Below are positions 41,555 to 51,009 of a DNA stretch of 64,000 nucleotides, piece after piece. Within the stretch, counting starts at the first letter, position 1. The number at the start of each line of letters is the position of its first letter. Made by a program: the position numbers and the translations under genes. The notes beneath the pieces are model-generated. The model saw nothing but the letters and a program-made list of their open reading frames with translations, was not told the DNA's origin and did no database searches. The DNA comes from Sabulitectum sp036743055 (lineage in GTDB: Bacteria; Fermentibacterota; Fermentibacteria; Fermentibacterales; JCC-6). Location of the stretch: contig DAINQE010000008.1 of NCBI GenBank assembly GCA_036743055.1, forward strand, positions 1 to 64,000, given 5' to 3'.

Positions 41555-42641
41555 GAGCGGCGGAGCCAGGCTGGGCTCCCTCCATCTGGGTCACGGGGAG
41601 GTGGAAACCCCCGTCTTCATGCCCGTGGGGACCCAGGGCACAGTGAAGACGGTTCGCAACGCCGATCTCGAGGCAGACGGTTACAGAATAATCCTGGGCA
41701 ACACATACCACCTCTACCTGAGACCGGGACTTGAACTCCTGGAAGAGGCGGGGGGGCTTCACAGCTTCATGAACTGGAACCGTAACATTCTCACCGACAG
41801 CGGCGGTTTTCAGCTTTTCAGCCTCTCATCCCTGCGAAAGGTCACCGAAGAGGGGTACAGCTTCCAGTCCCACATCGACGGCAGCAGCCACATCCTTACA
41901 CCTGAGAAGGTGGTCGAGGCCCAGAGGATCTTCGGCAGCGATGTGATGATGGTGCTGGACGAATGCCTGGAACAGCCCAGCGGAGAGGCGCAGACCGCCG
42001 ATTCGGTGGAGCTGACCCTGCGCTGGGCTGAGAGGGCGAGAAAACTTCATCCAGGTGGCTCCCAGGCCATGTTCGGCATCGTCCAGGGAGGGGGATTCCC
42101 TTACCTGAGGAAGAAGTGTGCCGAAGCCCTGGTGGGAATGGATTTCGACGGATACGCCATAGGCGGGGTCGCCGTGGGAGAGGAAAGGCCAATGATGGAA
42201 CTTGCGGTGAACAGCTGCATCCCCAGCCTCCCGGCGGACAGGCCCAGATACCTGATGGGAGTAGGCAAGCCCGAGGACATCGTGGACTTCGTGGGTATGG
42301 GTGTTGACATGTTCGACTGCGTGGTACCCACCAGGAACGCCAGGGGGGCCTGCTTCTTCGTTCCCGAGGGAAGGCTCAACATCAGGAACGCCAGGTTCCG
42401 CGGTGACTTCAGGCCGGTGCAGGAGGACTGCGGCTGCTATGTCTGCCGGAACCACACAAGGGCCTACCTGAGACACCTGTTCATCGCTAAGGAGTGGCTT
42501 GCACCCATTTTCGCCACCCTGCACAACCTCCACTACTTCGCCACACTCACCGAATCCCTCAGGGAAGCGATAAAGGAAGACAGGTTCAGGGAAACCGCCG
42601 GGGATATCCTGGGAAGGATGGGCAGGCTTGGGAAGCGCTGA
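41520..42641 (+). CDS. tgt: tRNA-guanine transglycosylase
   Basis: Exchanges guanine for preQ1 at position 34 of tRNAs with GUN anticodons. 373 residues. FMPVGTQGTVKTV near residue 35; catalytic Asp in ILTDSGGFQLFSL; nucleophile region DMFDCVVPTRNARG; zinc ligands CGCYVC with a downstream His in FATLHNLHYF. TTG 41520 is set by AGGAGG at 41505-41510; the open frame extends to 41472 without a ribosome site. It overlaps both neighbours, so queA-unknown-tgt-methyltransferase act as one operon. Confidence 0.96.
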   Translation: MSRTPWFQLKAESGGARLGSLHLGHGEVETPVFMPVGTQGTVKTVRNADLEADGYRIILGNTYHLYLRPGLELLEEAGGLHSFMNWNRNILTDSGGFQLFSLSSLRKVTEEGYSFQSHIDGSSHILTPEKVVEAQRIFGSDVMMVLDECLEQPSGEAQTADSVELTLRWAERARKLHPGGSQAMFGIVQGGGFPYLRKKCAEALVGMDFDGYAIGGVAVGEERPMMELAVNSCIPSLPADRPRYLMGVGKPEDIVDFVGMGVDMFDCVVPTRNARGACFFVPEGRLNIRNARFRGDFRPVQEDCGCYVCRNHTRAYLRHLFIAKEWLAPIFATLHNLHYFATLTESLREAIKEDRFRETAGDILGRMGRLGKR

Positions 42642-43803
42642 GAGGCTTCGAATCGACTTCCTGGGAAACAGGGTGGGAGGCATAGCCAGGCCCGAGGACC
42701 GCCCGGCGGTCTTCGTAAGGGGTGCCCTTCCCGGCGAGGAGGTCCTTGTGGAGTACACCTCCAGCAAGAAGAGTTATTCCGAGGCCAGGATCATCTCCGT
42801 GGAAAAGCCCTCCCCCCACAGGATCGACCCTTTCTGCCCCCTGTACGGCCGTTGCGGCGGCTGCTCCCTGCAGCATATCGAATACTCCGAAGAGCTCAGG
42901 TGGAAAAGGGAATGGGTATCCAAGGCCCTGCGGAGCCTCGATTCGCCGGAAGTTGAGGAGGTGATCCCCTCTCCCCTGACCCGGGGGTACAGGAACAGGG
43001 TAACATTCGACCTTGTGGAAGGGCAACTGACCCTCCACGCCTTCAGGGGTGACCCCCTGCCTGTGGACAGCTGCCCTCTGATGAACGGCGGAGCCAGGAA
43101 AGCGCTCTCCGGCATTGATCCGTGTTCTATCCCGGAGGGGGTCTCCAGGATCTCCGCAAGGGGCGGCGAGCACACCGGAGACAGCGCTCTGGAGTACTTC
43201 AGCGGGGGCAGGTGGATACGGAAGGGAGAGCTGAGGGAGAGGCTCAACGGTCTCCTCTACGAGGTTCCCGCAGGGGGTTTCTTCCAGGTGAACACCCTCT
43301 CCGCCGAACTTCTTGTGGACATGGTGATGGGTATGATCCCGCCTGGCTCCGGGAAGGCGCTTGACCTGTACGGTGGAGCCGGCACCTTTTCCGTTCCAAT
43401 GGCACTCAGTGGTATTGAGGTGGATTCCGTGGAGATGAACCGTGAAGCGTCCGCGGCCTGCGGGAAGGCAGCCCTGCTGAACGGTGTCAGTGAGGGAGGG
43501 CTCACCGCCCACCGGTCCAGGGATCGGAACTTCCTCTCAGAAGCGATCAGGGAGAGCGCGAAATACGATGTGATAGTGACCGACCCGCCCAGGGCGGGTA
43601 TGGGCATCAGAATAACAAGGCAGCTGCGGAGGATCGCCCCTGAAGCGATTATCTATGTCAGCTGCAACCCCTTCGCCTCCGCGAGGGACATATCTGTCCT
43701 TCTCGAAGGCGGTTACAGGATCGCCCGCGTGGCTCCGGTGGATCTCTTCCCCCGGACCGACCACGTGGAAACCGTGTTCCTTCTGGAAGGGAAGACCCTA
43801 TGA
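42628..43803 (+). CDS. rlmD: RlmD/RumA-like RNA (uracil-5-)-methyltransferase
   Basis: SAM-dependent 5-methyluridine methyltransferase, 391 residues. It has an N-terminal TRAM-like domain (RIDFLGNRVGGIARPEDR), an Fe-S Cys group FCPLYGRCGGCSLQ (C-x5-C-x2-C), SAM motif LDLYGGAGTFSVPMA, catalytic Cys in IIYVSCNPFASARD, and a C-terminal DHVETVFLLE with the general base Glu. Fe-S ligands favour RlmD (23S U1939) or RlmC over TrmA, but the exact target cannot be read from sequence. TTG 42628 overlaps the tgt end by 14 nt. Confidence 0.88.
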   Translation: MGSAERLRIDFLGNRVGGIARPEDRPAVFVRGALPGEEVLVEYTSSKKSYSEARIISVEKPSPHRIDPFCPLYGRCGGCSLQHIEYSEELRWKREWVSKALRSLDSPEVEEVIPSPLTRGYRNRVTFDLVEGQLTLHAFRGDPLPVDSCPLMNGGARKALSGIDPCSIPEGVSRISARGGEHTGDSALEYFSGGRWIRKGELRERLNGLLYEVPAGGFFQVNTLSAELLVDMVMGMIPPGSGKALDLYGGAGTFSVPMALSGIEVDSVEMNREASAACGKAALLNGVSEGGLTAHRSRDRNFLSEAIRESAKYDVIVTDPPRAGMGIRITRQLRRIAPEAIIYVSCNPFASARDISVLLEGGYRIARVAPVDLFPRTDHVETVFLLEGKTL

Positions 43804-45173
43804 CTTTCATCGCGGCCATGCTTGCCGCGGCAGTGTCCGCGGCGCCGGTTCCCCTGGAGGATCCCCTCTTCCAGTGGATCTACCACACGGAGACCTTCGG
43901 TCCCCTTCTTCCCGGGGAGCTCCCCGGCGATCATTCCGTTTCATACGACCCCATGCCTGGATCATCATGGATATGGGAACTCATCCAGGACAGGTCGGAG
44001 AACGATACCTGGCGCTTCGCCGTTTCCGGCGAACTTATGGAACCTGAGAACGAGGACCTGATCTCCAGGGCAGGGGGCACCGCCGCCCTCTACATGTCCC
44101 CGATGGACTGGCTCTCCTTCCATGAGAGGGTCTCCATCTGGACGGGATCCGACGGCAACCCGCCCTCGGGCTTCTCCCCTTTTCACTACGGTCTCGAGCA
44201 CGGCAGACACCTGTACGTCGACTGGGGCTACGCAACAGGAGTCACCGGCCCCCTGTCAGTCTCCCTTGGGAGAATACCGCTTCGCTGGGGTCCCGGAAGG
44301 TTCTCGCAGCTGCTTATCTCAGGCAAGGCCCCGGCGATGGACATGCTGCACATATCCCTGGACCTGGGAAGCTCCGTGAGGTTCACGGGATTCACCTCCA
44401 CCATTGATTCGGATTCTTCAACCTGGCTCTCGGCCCACAGGCTGGATATCAAGGCCCTGGAGAACCTGAGGATAGGCCTTTCCGAATCGGTGCTCTACTC
44501 CGCCGACGGGATCGACCTGGCCTACGCCAACCTTATCATCCCCTGGTATCCGGTTCAGTGGAACGAAAGGGAGGACGACAATGCCTTTCTCTGTTTCGAC
44601 GCCACCTGGCAGCCGTTTTCCGGACTGGCCCTGTACAGCGAGTTCCTCATCGACGACATACAGTACGAGAACGTGAACGACGTGCCCAACAAGCTGGGCT
44701 GGACCATAGGGGCCGACGGCTTCCACAGGCCAAGCGGCCTGGGCGCGGTACTGGAGTACACCGCCGTACAGAGGTATGTCTACAGCCAGCGTAAGGAGGC
44801 GAACTACTACCTCCATGACGGAAGGATAATCGGATGTCAGCTGGGTCCCGACGCCGACATGGCCACCGCCTCTCTCTCCTGGTGCGGAATGCCCGGAATA
44901 ACCGCGGAACTCACCGGAAGCTATCTGAGAAATGGCGAAGCCGATGTTTACGAGGGCTGGCCCGACTCGGTGAGCACAGGCGGCCCATTCCCCTCGGGCG
45001 TAGTCGAGAAGACCACCAGTCTTTCGCTGGATCTGGCCTGGTACCGGGGCAGCTTGCTGGAGATAAGGGCGGGGGGATACCTCAGCTCCACTGAGAATGC
45101 CGGACATCAGACCGGTGAATCGATGGATGACCGGGGCGTGTATCTGCAGGCAACGGCCAACTTCGTAAGATAA
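43800..45173 (+). CDS. Wzi-like outer-membrane beta-barrel protein
   Basis: 457 residues with an N-terminal signal peptide (MTFIAAMLAAAVSAAP). The sequence alternates amphipathic strands and turns and ends in an aromatic-poor strand ATANFVR. The central blocks VSLGRIPLRWGPGRFSQLLIS and LSAHRLDIKALENLRIGLSE resemble the capsule-assembly Wzi family, in which an 18-strand barrel anchors capsule polysaccharide at the surface. ATG 43800 overlaps the methyltransferase stop as ATGA. No capsule genes are nearby, so the substrate is open. Confidence 0.7.
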   Translation: MTFIAAMLAAAVSAAPVPLEDPLFQWIYHTETFGPLLPGELPGDHSVSYDPMPGSSWIWELIQDRSENDTWRFAVSGELMEPENEDLISRAGGTAALYMSPMDWLSFHERVSIWTGSDGNPPSGFSPFHYGLEHGRHLYVDWGYATGVTGPLSVSLGRIPLRWGPGRFSQLLISGKAPAMDMLHISLDLGSSVRFTGFTSTIDSDSSTWLSAHRLDIKALENLRIGLSESVLYSADGIDLAYANLIIPWYPVQWNEREDDNAFLCFDATWQPFSGLALYSEFLIDDIQYENVNDVPNKLGWTIGADGFHRPSGLGAVLEYTAVQRYVYSQRKEANYYLHDGRIIGCQLGPDADMATASLSWCGMPGITAELTGSYLRNGEADVYEGWPDSVSTGGPFPSGVVEKTTSLSLDLAWYRGSLLEIRAGGYLSSTENAGHQTGESMDDRGVYLQATANFVR

Positions 45174-45194
45174 ACCACCGAAAGAGCAGGCGAA

Positions 45195-48074
45195 ATGGCT
45201 GAACACGGTTTCCAGATACGGAATACAAGCTTCCTGCAGTCTGTGAGAAGCACTGTGACACAGGCGGTTCATAACCCCACCGGGGCCCTCCTGGTGCACC
45301 TCGACTGCCCTGAAGAGCGGGAGAACTTCTTCGCAGCGTGCTTCAGGACACCCCCGGAGGACGACACCGGTGTTCCCCACATCATAGAGCACACCGTCCT
45401 CAACGGCTCCGGGAAATATCCGGTGAAGGACCCGTTCATGGAAATGGTGAAGAGCAGCATGGCCACCTTCATCAACGCCATGACCTACGGCGACAGGACC
45501 GTTTACCCATGCGGCAGCATGAACCGGAAAGACTTCATGAACCTGGTCTCCGTCTACATGGATGCGGTGTTTCACCCTCTCCTGAAGGAGGAATCCTTCA
45601 TGCAGGAGGGCTACAGGCTGGATTATTCAGAAGAGTCGGGCAAACTTGTTCACAACGGAGTAGTCTACAACGAGATGAAGGGAGCCTACTCCGACCCCGA
45701 CAGCCTGATGGAGAGGGAGGTTGCCAGGCTTCTCTACCCTGGGGGCTCGTGCGGAAAGGACTCCGGCGGCGATCCGCCGGCTGTGGCCGGACTCACATGG
45801 GAGGCGTTCAGGGATTTCTACCACAGCCACTACACGCCAGACAACTGCTGCCTTTTCGCCCTTACTTCCATCCCGTTCGACGATTTCGCCGGTTTCATGG
45901 ACAGCAGGCTCCCCAGGGGAAGAAAGGGTTCGGTGAAGCATATCATGCAGGAACCGTTCACCGAACCGGTCCGCCAGGAGATACCTGTGCCGGGTAGCGG
46001 TGAGGGATGCACGGTCTTGAGCGCCTGGATGGTAAACCAGGCCGGGGACCCGGGGGAAGCGCTGGCCTTCTCCCTGCTTGAGGAGATACTCCTCGAGGAT
46101 GACTCGTCTCCGGTGAAGCAGGCCCTTATGGACTCAGGTCTGGGAACGGGTCTGTCCGTGTGCGGCTACGATTCCGACCCCGTGCAGAGGAATTTCATCA
46201 TCGGCCTGAAGGGCGTGCGGAGGAAGAGGGCACCCGAAGTCCTTGAACTCATCAACAGGACACTTGAAGACCTTTCCGTCAATGGGCTGAAGGGCGAACT
46301 GGTCAGGGACATGCTGCACCGGAAGGAACTCCATCTCAGGCACACAGGTTCCGGCTGGCCCATGGCGCTCATGGGAGCGGTTACAGCCGCCTGGACCCAC
46401 GGAGAGGACATATGCCGCACCCTTAACCTTGACGGGCTCCTGGAGGACCTGAAGAGGGAACTCATGGAGAACCCCCGTTTCCTCGAGGAGATGATCCGCA
46501 GGTGGCTCATCGGGAACCCCCACCGGGCCGACGCCGTCTTCTACCCCCACAGCGGGCACTTCAAACACATGGAAAAGGTGGAGGAGAGGAAGCTTCGCCA
46601 CAGACTCGAGAACACATCCCGGAAGGAACTTGAGAGTATCCGGGAACGCACTGAGAGACTGGAGGAATACGCAGCCGCCGCGAATCCTCCCGAGGCGCTG
46701 GCCACACTTCCCAAGCTGGAACTTTCCGACATTCCCCCATCAAGCGGGGCGATATTCCACACACTTGAAAACACGGTAACCGCTGACCTTCTCTCCACGG
46801 AGATCGACAGCCGGGGTGTATGCTACGTGGACCTGGCCCTGGACCTGTCCGAACTGCCGGAAGACCTCATCCCCTGGGCCGCTTTCTACGGAGACCTGAT
46901 CACCCGAACCGGAGCCGGCGGCAGGGATCACCTGGAACTGGCGGAGGCGGAACTCTCCTGCTCCGGCGGAATCAGCGCTTCGGTGAAATGCGTCACCGAC
47001 GACTTCTGCTCAATCGGAAGGTCATCGGTTATCCTCAGGGTGTCCGGATACTGTCTGGAGAACGACCTGGAAAAGATGCTGGCCGTCATGGAGCAGCGGA
47101 TACTCCACCCGGATGTGACCCACCATGGAAGGATAGTCACCGTTGCCGGCGAAACGGCGGAGCACGAAAGAAGCTCACTGATACCCAGGGGACACACCTT
47201 CGCCATGCTTGCAGCAAGGGCCCCCCTCTCCAGGGGGCACGGCATCTCGAACCTTCTCCATGGAACCCCGTCGCTGAAGCTCCTCGACTCGGTGGAGAAC
47301 AGCAACGCCGGCAAGCACGCCGAAGTGCTGGGTTCCATAAGGACTCTTATCGCCGCTGGTGTTCCAGCAACGGCGGCATGGACTGGCCCGGCCTCAAGGG
47401 AGGGAATGATGCGGAACTGGCTGGAAGGCCTTCCATTCCGTCCGGGCAGAAAACTGGAGGAAAACCGGGAACCGGAGTGGGTGGGCAAACCCGCCAGGCT
47501 GGGCCTGCAGACGGGGCCGGGAACCTGTTTCGCCGCCGCCGCACTGCCGGGGCTGCCCATGGGGCACCGGCTGTATGCCCCTGGAACGGTTTTTCTCAGG
47601 CTGCTTTCCGAGGGTTATCTGTGGGATTCCATAAGGGTTCAGAGGGGAGCCTATGGAGCCGGAGCCTCCCTCACTGGAGGCACCGTCAGTTTCTACTCGT
47701 ACAGGGATCCTTCCCCTGCGGAGAGCATAGGTTTCTTCAGGAAGTCGGTCCTTGGAGGCATCGGTGAGGTTGACCTCACAAGAAGGTCCATAGAAGATTC
47801 CATTGTGGCCGGTATGAGGGGAACAGACCCCCCGGTTAGACCGGCCATGGCCAACGGCATCGCCCTTGCCAGGCACTTCAGGGGCGTCACCAGGGAGAGG
47901 GCCAGGGAATACAGGGAGGCACTGCTTGAGGTTACCGCCGAAACAGTCGAGGAGTTCGGCGCCTGGCTCAGCGGCTCCGCCGTGGGACTGAGCCTGGTGG
48001 TTATGGGAAGCGAGGAGTGCATGGCATCCGCTTCCGCTTATATCGATATTATGGAAGAAGTGGATGGAGGCTGA
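45195..48074 (+). CDS. M16C insulinase-family metallopeptidase (PreP-like)
   Basis: Zinc metalloprotease of 959 residues, the size of presequence-protease (PreP/Cym1)-type M16C enzymes. The inverted zinc motif HxxEH is in PHIIEHTVLNGSGKYP near residue 58, with the distal Glu in VVYNEMKGAYSDPD. The two halves are typical clam-shell domains joined by a hinge near residue 480. No signal peptide is seen, so it likely degrades peptides in the cytosol. ATG 45195 is preceded by a weak GAGCAGG. It is followed after 3 bases by a small membrane protein. Confidence 0.92.
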   Translation: MAEHGFQIRNTSFLQSVRSTVTQAVHNPTGALLVHLDCPEERENFFAACFRTPPEDDTGVPHIIEHTVLNGSGKYPVKDPFMEMVKSSMATFINAMTYGDRTVYPCGSMNRKDFMNLVSVYMDAVFHPLLKEESFMQEGYRLDYSEESGKLVHNGVVYNEMKGAYSDPDSLMEREVARLLYPGGSCGKDSGGDPPAVAGLTWEAFRDFYHSHYTPDNCCLFALTSIPFDDFAGFMDSRLPRGRKGSVKHIMQEPFTEPVRQEIPVPGSGEGCTVLSAWMVNQAGDPGEALAFSLLEEILLEDDSSPVKQALMDSGLGTGLSVCGYDSDPVQRNFIIGLKGVRRKRAPEVLELINRTLEDLSVNGLKGELVRDMLHRKELHLRHTGSGWPMALMGAVTAAWTHGEDICRTLNLDGLLEDLKRELMENPRFLEEMIRRWLIGNPHRADAVFYPHSGHFKHMEKVEERKLRHRLENTSRKELESIRERTERLEEYAAAANPPEALATLPKLELSDIPPSSGAIFHTLENTVTADLLSTEIDSRGVCYVDLALDLSELPEDLIPWAAFYGDLITRTGAGGRDHLELAEAELSCSGGISASVKCVTDDFCSIGRSSVILRVSGYCLENDLEKMLAVMEQRILHPDVTHHGRIVTVAGETAEHERSSLIPRGHTFAMLAARAPLSRGHGISNLLHGTPSLKLLDSVENSNAGKHAEVLGSIRTLIAAGVPATAAWTGPASREGMMRNWLEGLPFRPGRKLEENREPEWVGKPARLGLQTGPGTCFAAAALPGLPMGHRLYAPGTVFLRLLSEGYLWDSIRVQRGAYGAGASLTGGTVSFYSYRDPSPAESIGFFRKSVLGGIGEVDLTRRSIEDSIVAGMRGTDPPVRPAMANGIALARHFRGVTRERAREYREALLEVTAETVEEFGAWLSGSAVGLSLVVMGSEECMASASAYIDIMEEVDGG

Positions 48075-48077
48075 GCA

Positions 48078-48347
48078 ATGGATACCGCATCGCTGGTGAT
48101 AGGCATAATTTCCGTGATAATAGGGTTCATACCCTGCATACAGGTCTTCGTATTCCTTCCGGCCCTGGTGGGGCTGATCCTGGGAGTGGTGTCATTCATA
48201 AGGAAGAGGCAGGTGGAGGAGCCCACCGGTACCGCACTGGCCGGGATCATCCTCAACGCCATTCCCCTGCTGGTGATGACCGCCCTTGCCGTTTTCGTGG
48301 GGATAGGAGCCGACGCCTCCACCATCAATGACATGACAATCAAGTAG
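48078..48347 (+). CDS. DUF4190-like small membrane protein
   Basis: 89 residues with two to three membrane helices: LVIGIISVIIGFIPCIQVFVFL, LVGLILGVVSFIRKRQ, and IILNAIPLLVMTALAVFVG. The alternating small-residue helices and the central basic RKRQ loop match DUF4190-type proteins, which have no assigned function. GGAGG precedes ATG 48078 by 7 nt. It sits between the M16C protease and a DUF2752-like gene. Confidence 0.65.
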   Translation: MDTASLVIGIISVIIGFIPCIQVFVFLPALVGLILGVVSFIRKRQVEEPTGTALAGIILNAIPLLVMTALAVFVGIGADASTINDMTIK

Positions 48348-48355
48348 AGCGCCCC

Positions 48356-48721
48356 ATGGGGGCTTACCGAACCCTCAACCTTGTCCTGCTGGGGCTTCTG
48401 CTCTTCGCTCCGGTATTCATTCTGATCTCACCTGCCATGGAGCGGGCCTTTCCATCCGTGTGGAGATGTCACTGGAAGGCGGCTTCTGGCCAGGAATGCC
48501 CGTTCTGCGGACTCACCAGGGGCGCCGGGGAGTTCATGGAAACCGGTGATATCCCGCCGGAGGGGAATCCGCGGCTGAGGCCTCTAGTGACAGGCTACGC
48601 CATAGTCCTTCCCGCAAGGGCGGTGTTCACCTGGCTGTCGTTCAGAAGGATGGGCAGGGCCCTTCCATGGATCGACGGGGCGGTTCACCTCGTTCTTCCA
48701 GGGCTTCTATTCTCCCTGTGA
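48356..48721 (+). CDS. DUF2752-like membrane protein
   Basis: 121 residues. The DUF2752 hallmark CPFCGLTRG (CPxCGxTR) is at about residues 48-56, after a first helix LNLVLLGLLLFAPVFILI. A second hydrophobic segment ends the protein (WIDGAVHLVLPGLLFSL). Function is unknown. It overlaps the 3' end of the convergent YgiQ gene by 37 nt. Confidence 0.75.
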   Translation: MGAYRTLNLVLLGLLLFAPVFILISPAMERAFPSVWRCHWKAASGQECPFCGLTRGAGEFMETGDIPPEGNPRLRPLVTGYAIVLPARAVFTWLSFRRMGRALPWIDGAVHLVLPGLLFSL

Positions 48722-50403
48722 GAACCTCCCAGTACGGCTTCCTTCTGTTTCTGCTTCTCCGAAGGCTTCAGGGGGATCCTCAGGGGAGAGCCGTCGGGGT
48801 ATGAACGCCTCGTGAAGTACATCGCGGTGGCGGGGGTCATGGGTGTGGGCAGGAAGATCTGTACCTGCCTTGGCAGAGGCCCCAGCCTTCCTATGACGCT
48901 CCTGGCCGCCTGCATGTCGCCCAGGGTGCAGCCGGGGAAGGCGGCCATTATATAGGGCATGAGGTACCTTTCCTCCGCCCTGACCTCCCCTGCTGCCCGC
49001 TGGAACATGGCGGCGAACTCCTCCCAGGCCTCCCTGCCCGGTTTCCTCATCAGTTCCAGTATCCTGTCCACAGTGTGCTCCGGCGCTATCCTCAGATGGC
49101 CCGACACGTTCCTCCTGGCCAGCCTCTCCACGAAGGCAGGGTCCTTTACAGCCAGGTCGTGCCTGATACCGCTGGAGATGAAGACCCGTTTCACCCCGGA
49201 CACCTGCTCCACGGCGTCGAGGAGTTCAATGTAGCTTCCGTGGTCGGTGCTGAACGCCGGGCAGATCTCGGGGTAAAGACATGAGGGACGAAGACAGGCA
49301 CGACAGGCTTCGTCTGAGGAACACCCCAGCCCGTAAAGATTTGCTGTTGGTCCTCCCAGATCGGAAATGGTGCCCTGGAAACCCGGGGTATCTGCAACTG
49401 CCTCAGCTTCCCGGACCACCGACCTCTGGGACCTGCTCACAGGGTACTTTCCCTGGTGAAGACCTATGGCGCAGAAGCTGCAGCCGCCGCTGCAGCCCCT
49501 CACCACCGTAATGGAGTCCCTTATCATGGTGTAGGCCGGTATCTCACCTGCATAGGATGGGTGGGGAAGCCTTGTGTAGGGAAGGTCGTACACCGAATCC
49601 AGTTCCTCCTTCGACATGGGGTAGCAGGGAGGCTCCACCACGACCATCCTTGAGTCCGCCGCCTGCACCAGCCGCCTGCCAAGCCAGGGATTCTGATTCT
49701 CCTCCACCTGAGCGGTGAGTCCTATAAGGGAGGGAGGGTTCTCCAGAAGCTCTTCATGGGATGGGAGCCATATGTCTCCAGGCGTTTCTTCATAGGAGTT
49801 CCGATGCATTGCCACCGCGGTTCCCCGTATCCCCGAAAGGTCCTCCCCCCGTGAGAGCCGCCCGGCTATCTCAACTATCTGCCTCTCCCCCATGCCGTAA
49901 ACAAGTATGGCGGCCTTTGAGTCAAGGAGGATGGACTTCTTCAGCCTGCTGCTCCAGAAGTCGTAGTGGCTAACCCTGCGCAGGCTGGCCTCTATTCCCC
50001 CGATCACCACCGGAAGCCCCTTGAACACCCTCTGAACGATGTTCGTGTACTTCAGCAGGGCCCTGTCGGGCCTTCTTCCCGCGGCTCCGCCCTCGGTGTA
50101 GGCGTCGTTGGTGCGGATCCGCCCCAGGGAGGTGTAGTGGTTAACCATGGAGTCCATGTTGCCGGAGGTGACCCCTGCGAAGAGAAGCGGCCTGCCCATG
50201 GCCTCCAGGGTCTCAGGACGGCTGCAGTCGGGCTGGGCGATGATCCCCACCCTGTAACCAGCCGCAAGAAGGACCCTTCCGATGACCGCTGCGCCGAATG
50301 AGGGGTGATCCACATATGCGTCCCCGGTAACAAGGAGCACGTCGAGTTCACTCCACCCCAGCAGGTCCATCTCGCGGCGGCTCATGGGAAGCGGCTTTTT
50401 CAT
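48685..50403 (-). CDS. YgiQ-family radical SAM protein
   Basis: 572 residues. An N-terminal cobalamin-binding-like domain (DVLLVTGDAYVDHPSFGAAV) is followed by the radical SAM core. The [4Fe-4S] motif CxxxCxxC is in VRGCSGGCSFCAIGLHQG near residue 315, and a second Cys group, ACRACLRPSCLYPEICP, appears near residue 370. The family (UPF0313) is conserved but its reaction is unknown. ATG 50403 is used; the ribosome site is not obvious. The gene is monocistronic and convergent with the DUF2752 gene. Confidence 0.9.
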   Translation of the reverse strand: MKKPLPMSRREMDLLGWSELDVLLVTGDAYVDHPSFGAAVIGRVLLAAGYRVGIIAQPDCSRPETLEAMGRPLLFAGVTSGNMDSMVNHYTSLGRIRTNDAYTEGGAAGRRPDRALLKYTNIVQRVFKGLPVVIGGIEASLRRVSHYDFWSSRLKKSILLDSKAAILVYGMGERQIVEIAGRLSRGEDLSGIRGTAVAMHRNSYEETPGDIWLPSHEELLENPPSLIGLTAQVEENQNPWLGRRLVQAADSRMVVVEPPCYPMSKEELDSVYDLPYTRLPHPSYAGEIPAYTMIRDSITVVRGCSGGCSFCAIGLHQGKYPVSRSQRSVVREAEAVADTPGFQGTISDLGGPTANLYGLGCSSDEACRACLRPSCLYPEICPAFSTDHGSYIELLDAVEQVSGVKRVFISSGIRHDLAVKDPAFVERLARRNVSGHLRIAPEHTVDRILELMRKPGREAWEEFAAMFQRAAGEVRAEERYLMPYIMAAFPGCTLGDMQAARSVIGRLGPLPRQVQIFLPTPMTPATAMYFTRRSYPDGSPLRIPLKPSEKQKQKEAVLGGSHRENRSPGRTR

Positions 50404-50525
50404 CTGGCTAGTGTGCGTGAAAAACCTCTGATTGTCAAGCGAAACGAGCGCACTTGAAAAACCCGGGGACCTGGTGGTACCTGGATATGTAAACCCATGT
50501 TCACCAGCTCAAAGGAGGAGCAAAA

Positions 50526-50972
50526 ATGCAGGAAGAGAGAAAAACACTGTTCGAGGCAAGGGTCTCCGCCGGAAGGAACACCTTCTTCATCGACGCAAGG
50601 CAGGCGGTGAACGGCCACTACTACATCTCGGTCACCGATTCCAGAAGGCAGGAGGACGGCACCTTCCAGCAGCAGAAGGTCATCGTTTTCGAGGAGTCGG
50701 TGAAGGAGTTCGCCGATGCGGTGGCCGAGGCTGGGAAGATCATAGGAAGCCTCTACGGCGACCGCCGGAAAGAGGAGATCGCCGAGATCAGGAAGACCCA
50801 CCCCCGGGCCTTCATGAAGTGGGAAGAAGATGAAGAGAAGAAGCTGGAAAAGCTCTTCAGGAAGGGAACCGAAATAGAGGACCTCGCCCGGGAGTTCGGA
50901 AGGAGCCAGGGCTCCGTCCTTGCCAGGCTCGAGAGAATGAAGCTCATCGAACCCGCCGCCTCCGGAGAGTAA
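50526..50972 (+). CDS. PUR-alpha-like (DUF3276) protein with C-terminal helix-turn-helix
   Basis: 148 residues. Residues 1-75 form the PUR repeat (LFEARVSAGRNTFFIDARQA, YYISVTDSRRQ), known in Bacteroidetes and spirochaetes as a single-stranded DNA/RNA binder. The C-terminal part (about 90-140) reads as a helix-turn-helix, FMKWEEDEEKKLEKLFRKG then IEDLAREFGRSQGSVLARL, much like the DNA-binding tail of SNF2- or UvrD-linked proteins. AAAGGAGGAG precedes ATG 50526. It is likely a nucleic-acid-binding regulator. Confidence 0.8.
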   Translation: MQEERKTLFEARVSAGRNTFFIDARQAVNGHYYISVTDSRRQEDGTFQQQKVIVFEESVKEFADAVAEAGKIIGSLYGDRRKEEIAEIRKTHPRAFMKWEEDEEKKLEKLFRKGTEIEDLAREFGRSQGSVLARLERMKLIEPAASGE

Positions 50973-51009
50973 ACTCGCTCCTTACCCGGGAAATCCCTAT
51001 ACTTCCGCA

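Noticed and set aside
41826..45575. Three long minus-strand frames (41826-42767, 42586-43512, 44418-45575)
   Set aside because: Antisense shadows of tgt, the methyltransferase and the Wzi-like gene; no motifs or ribosome sites.
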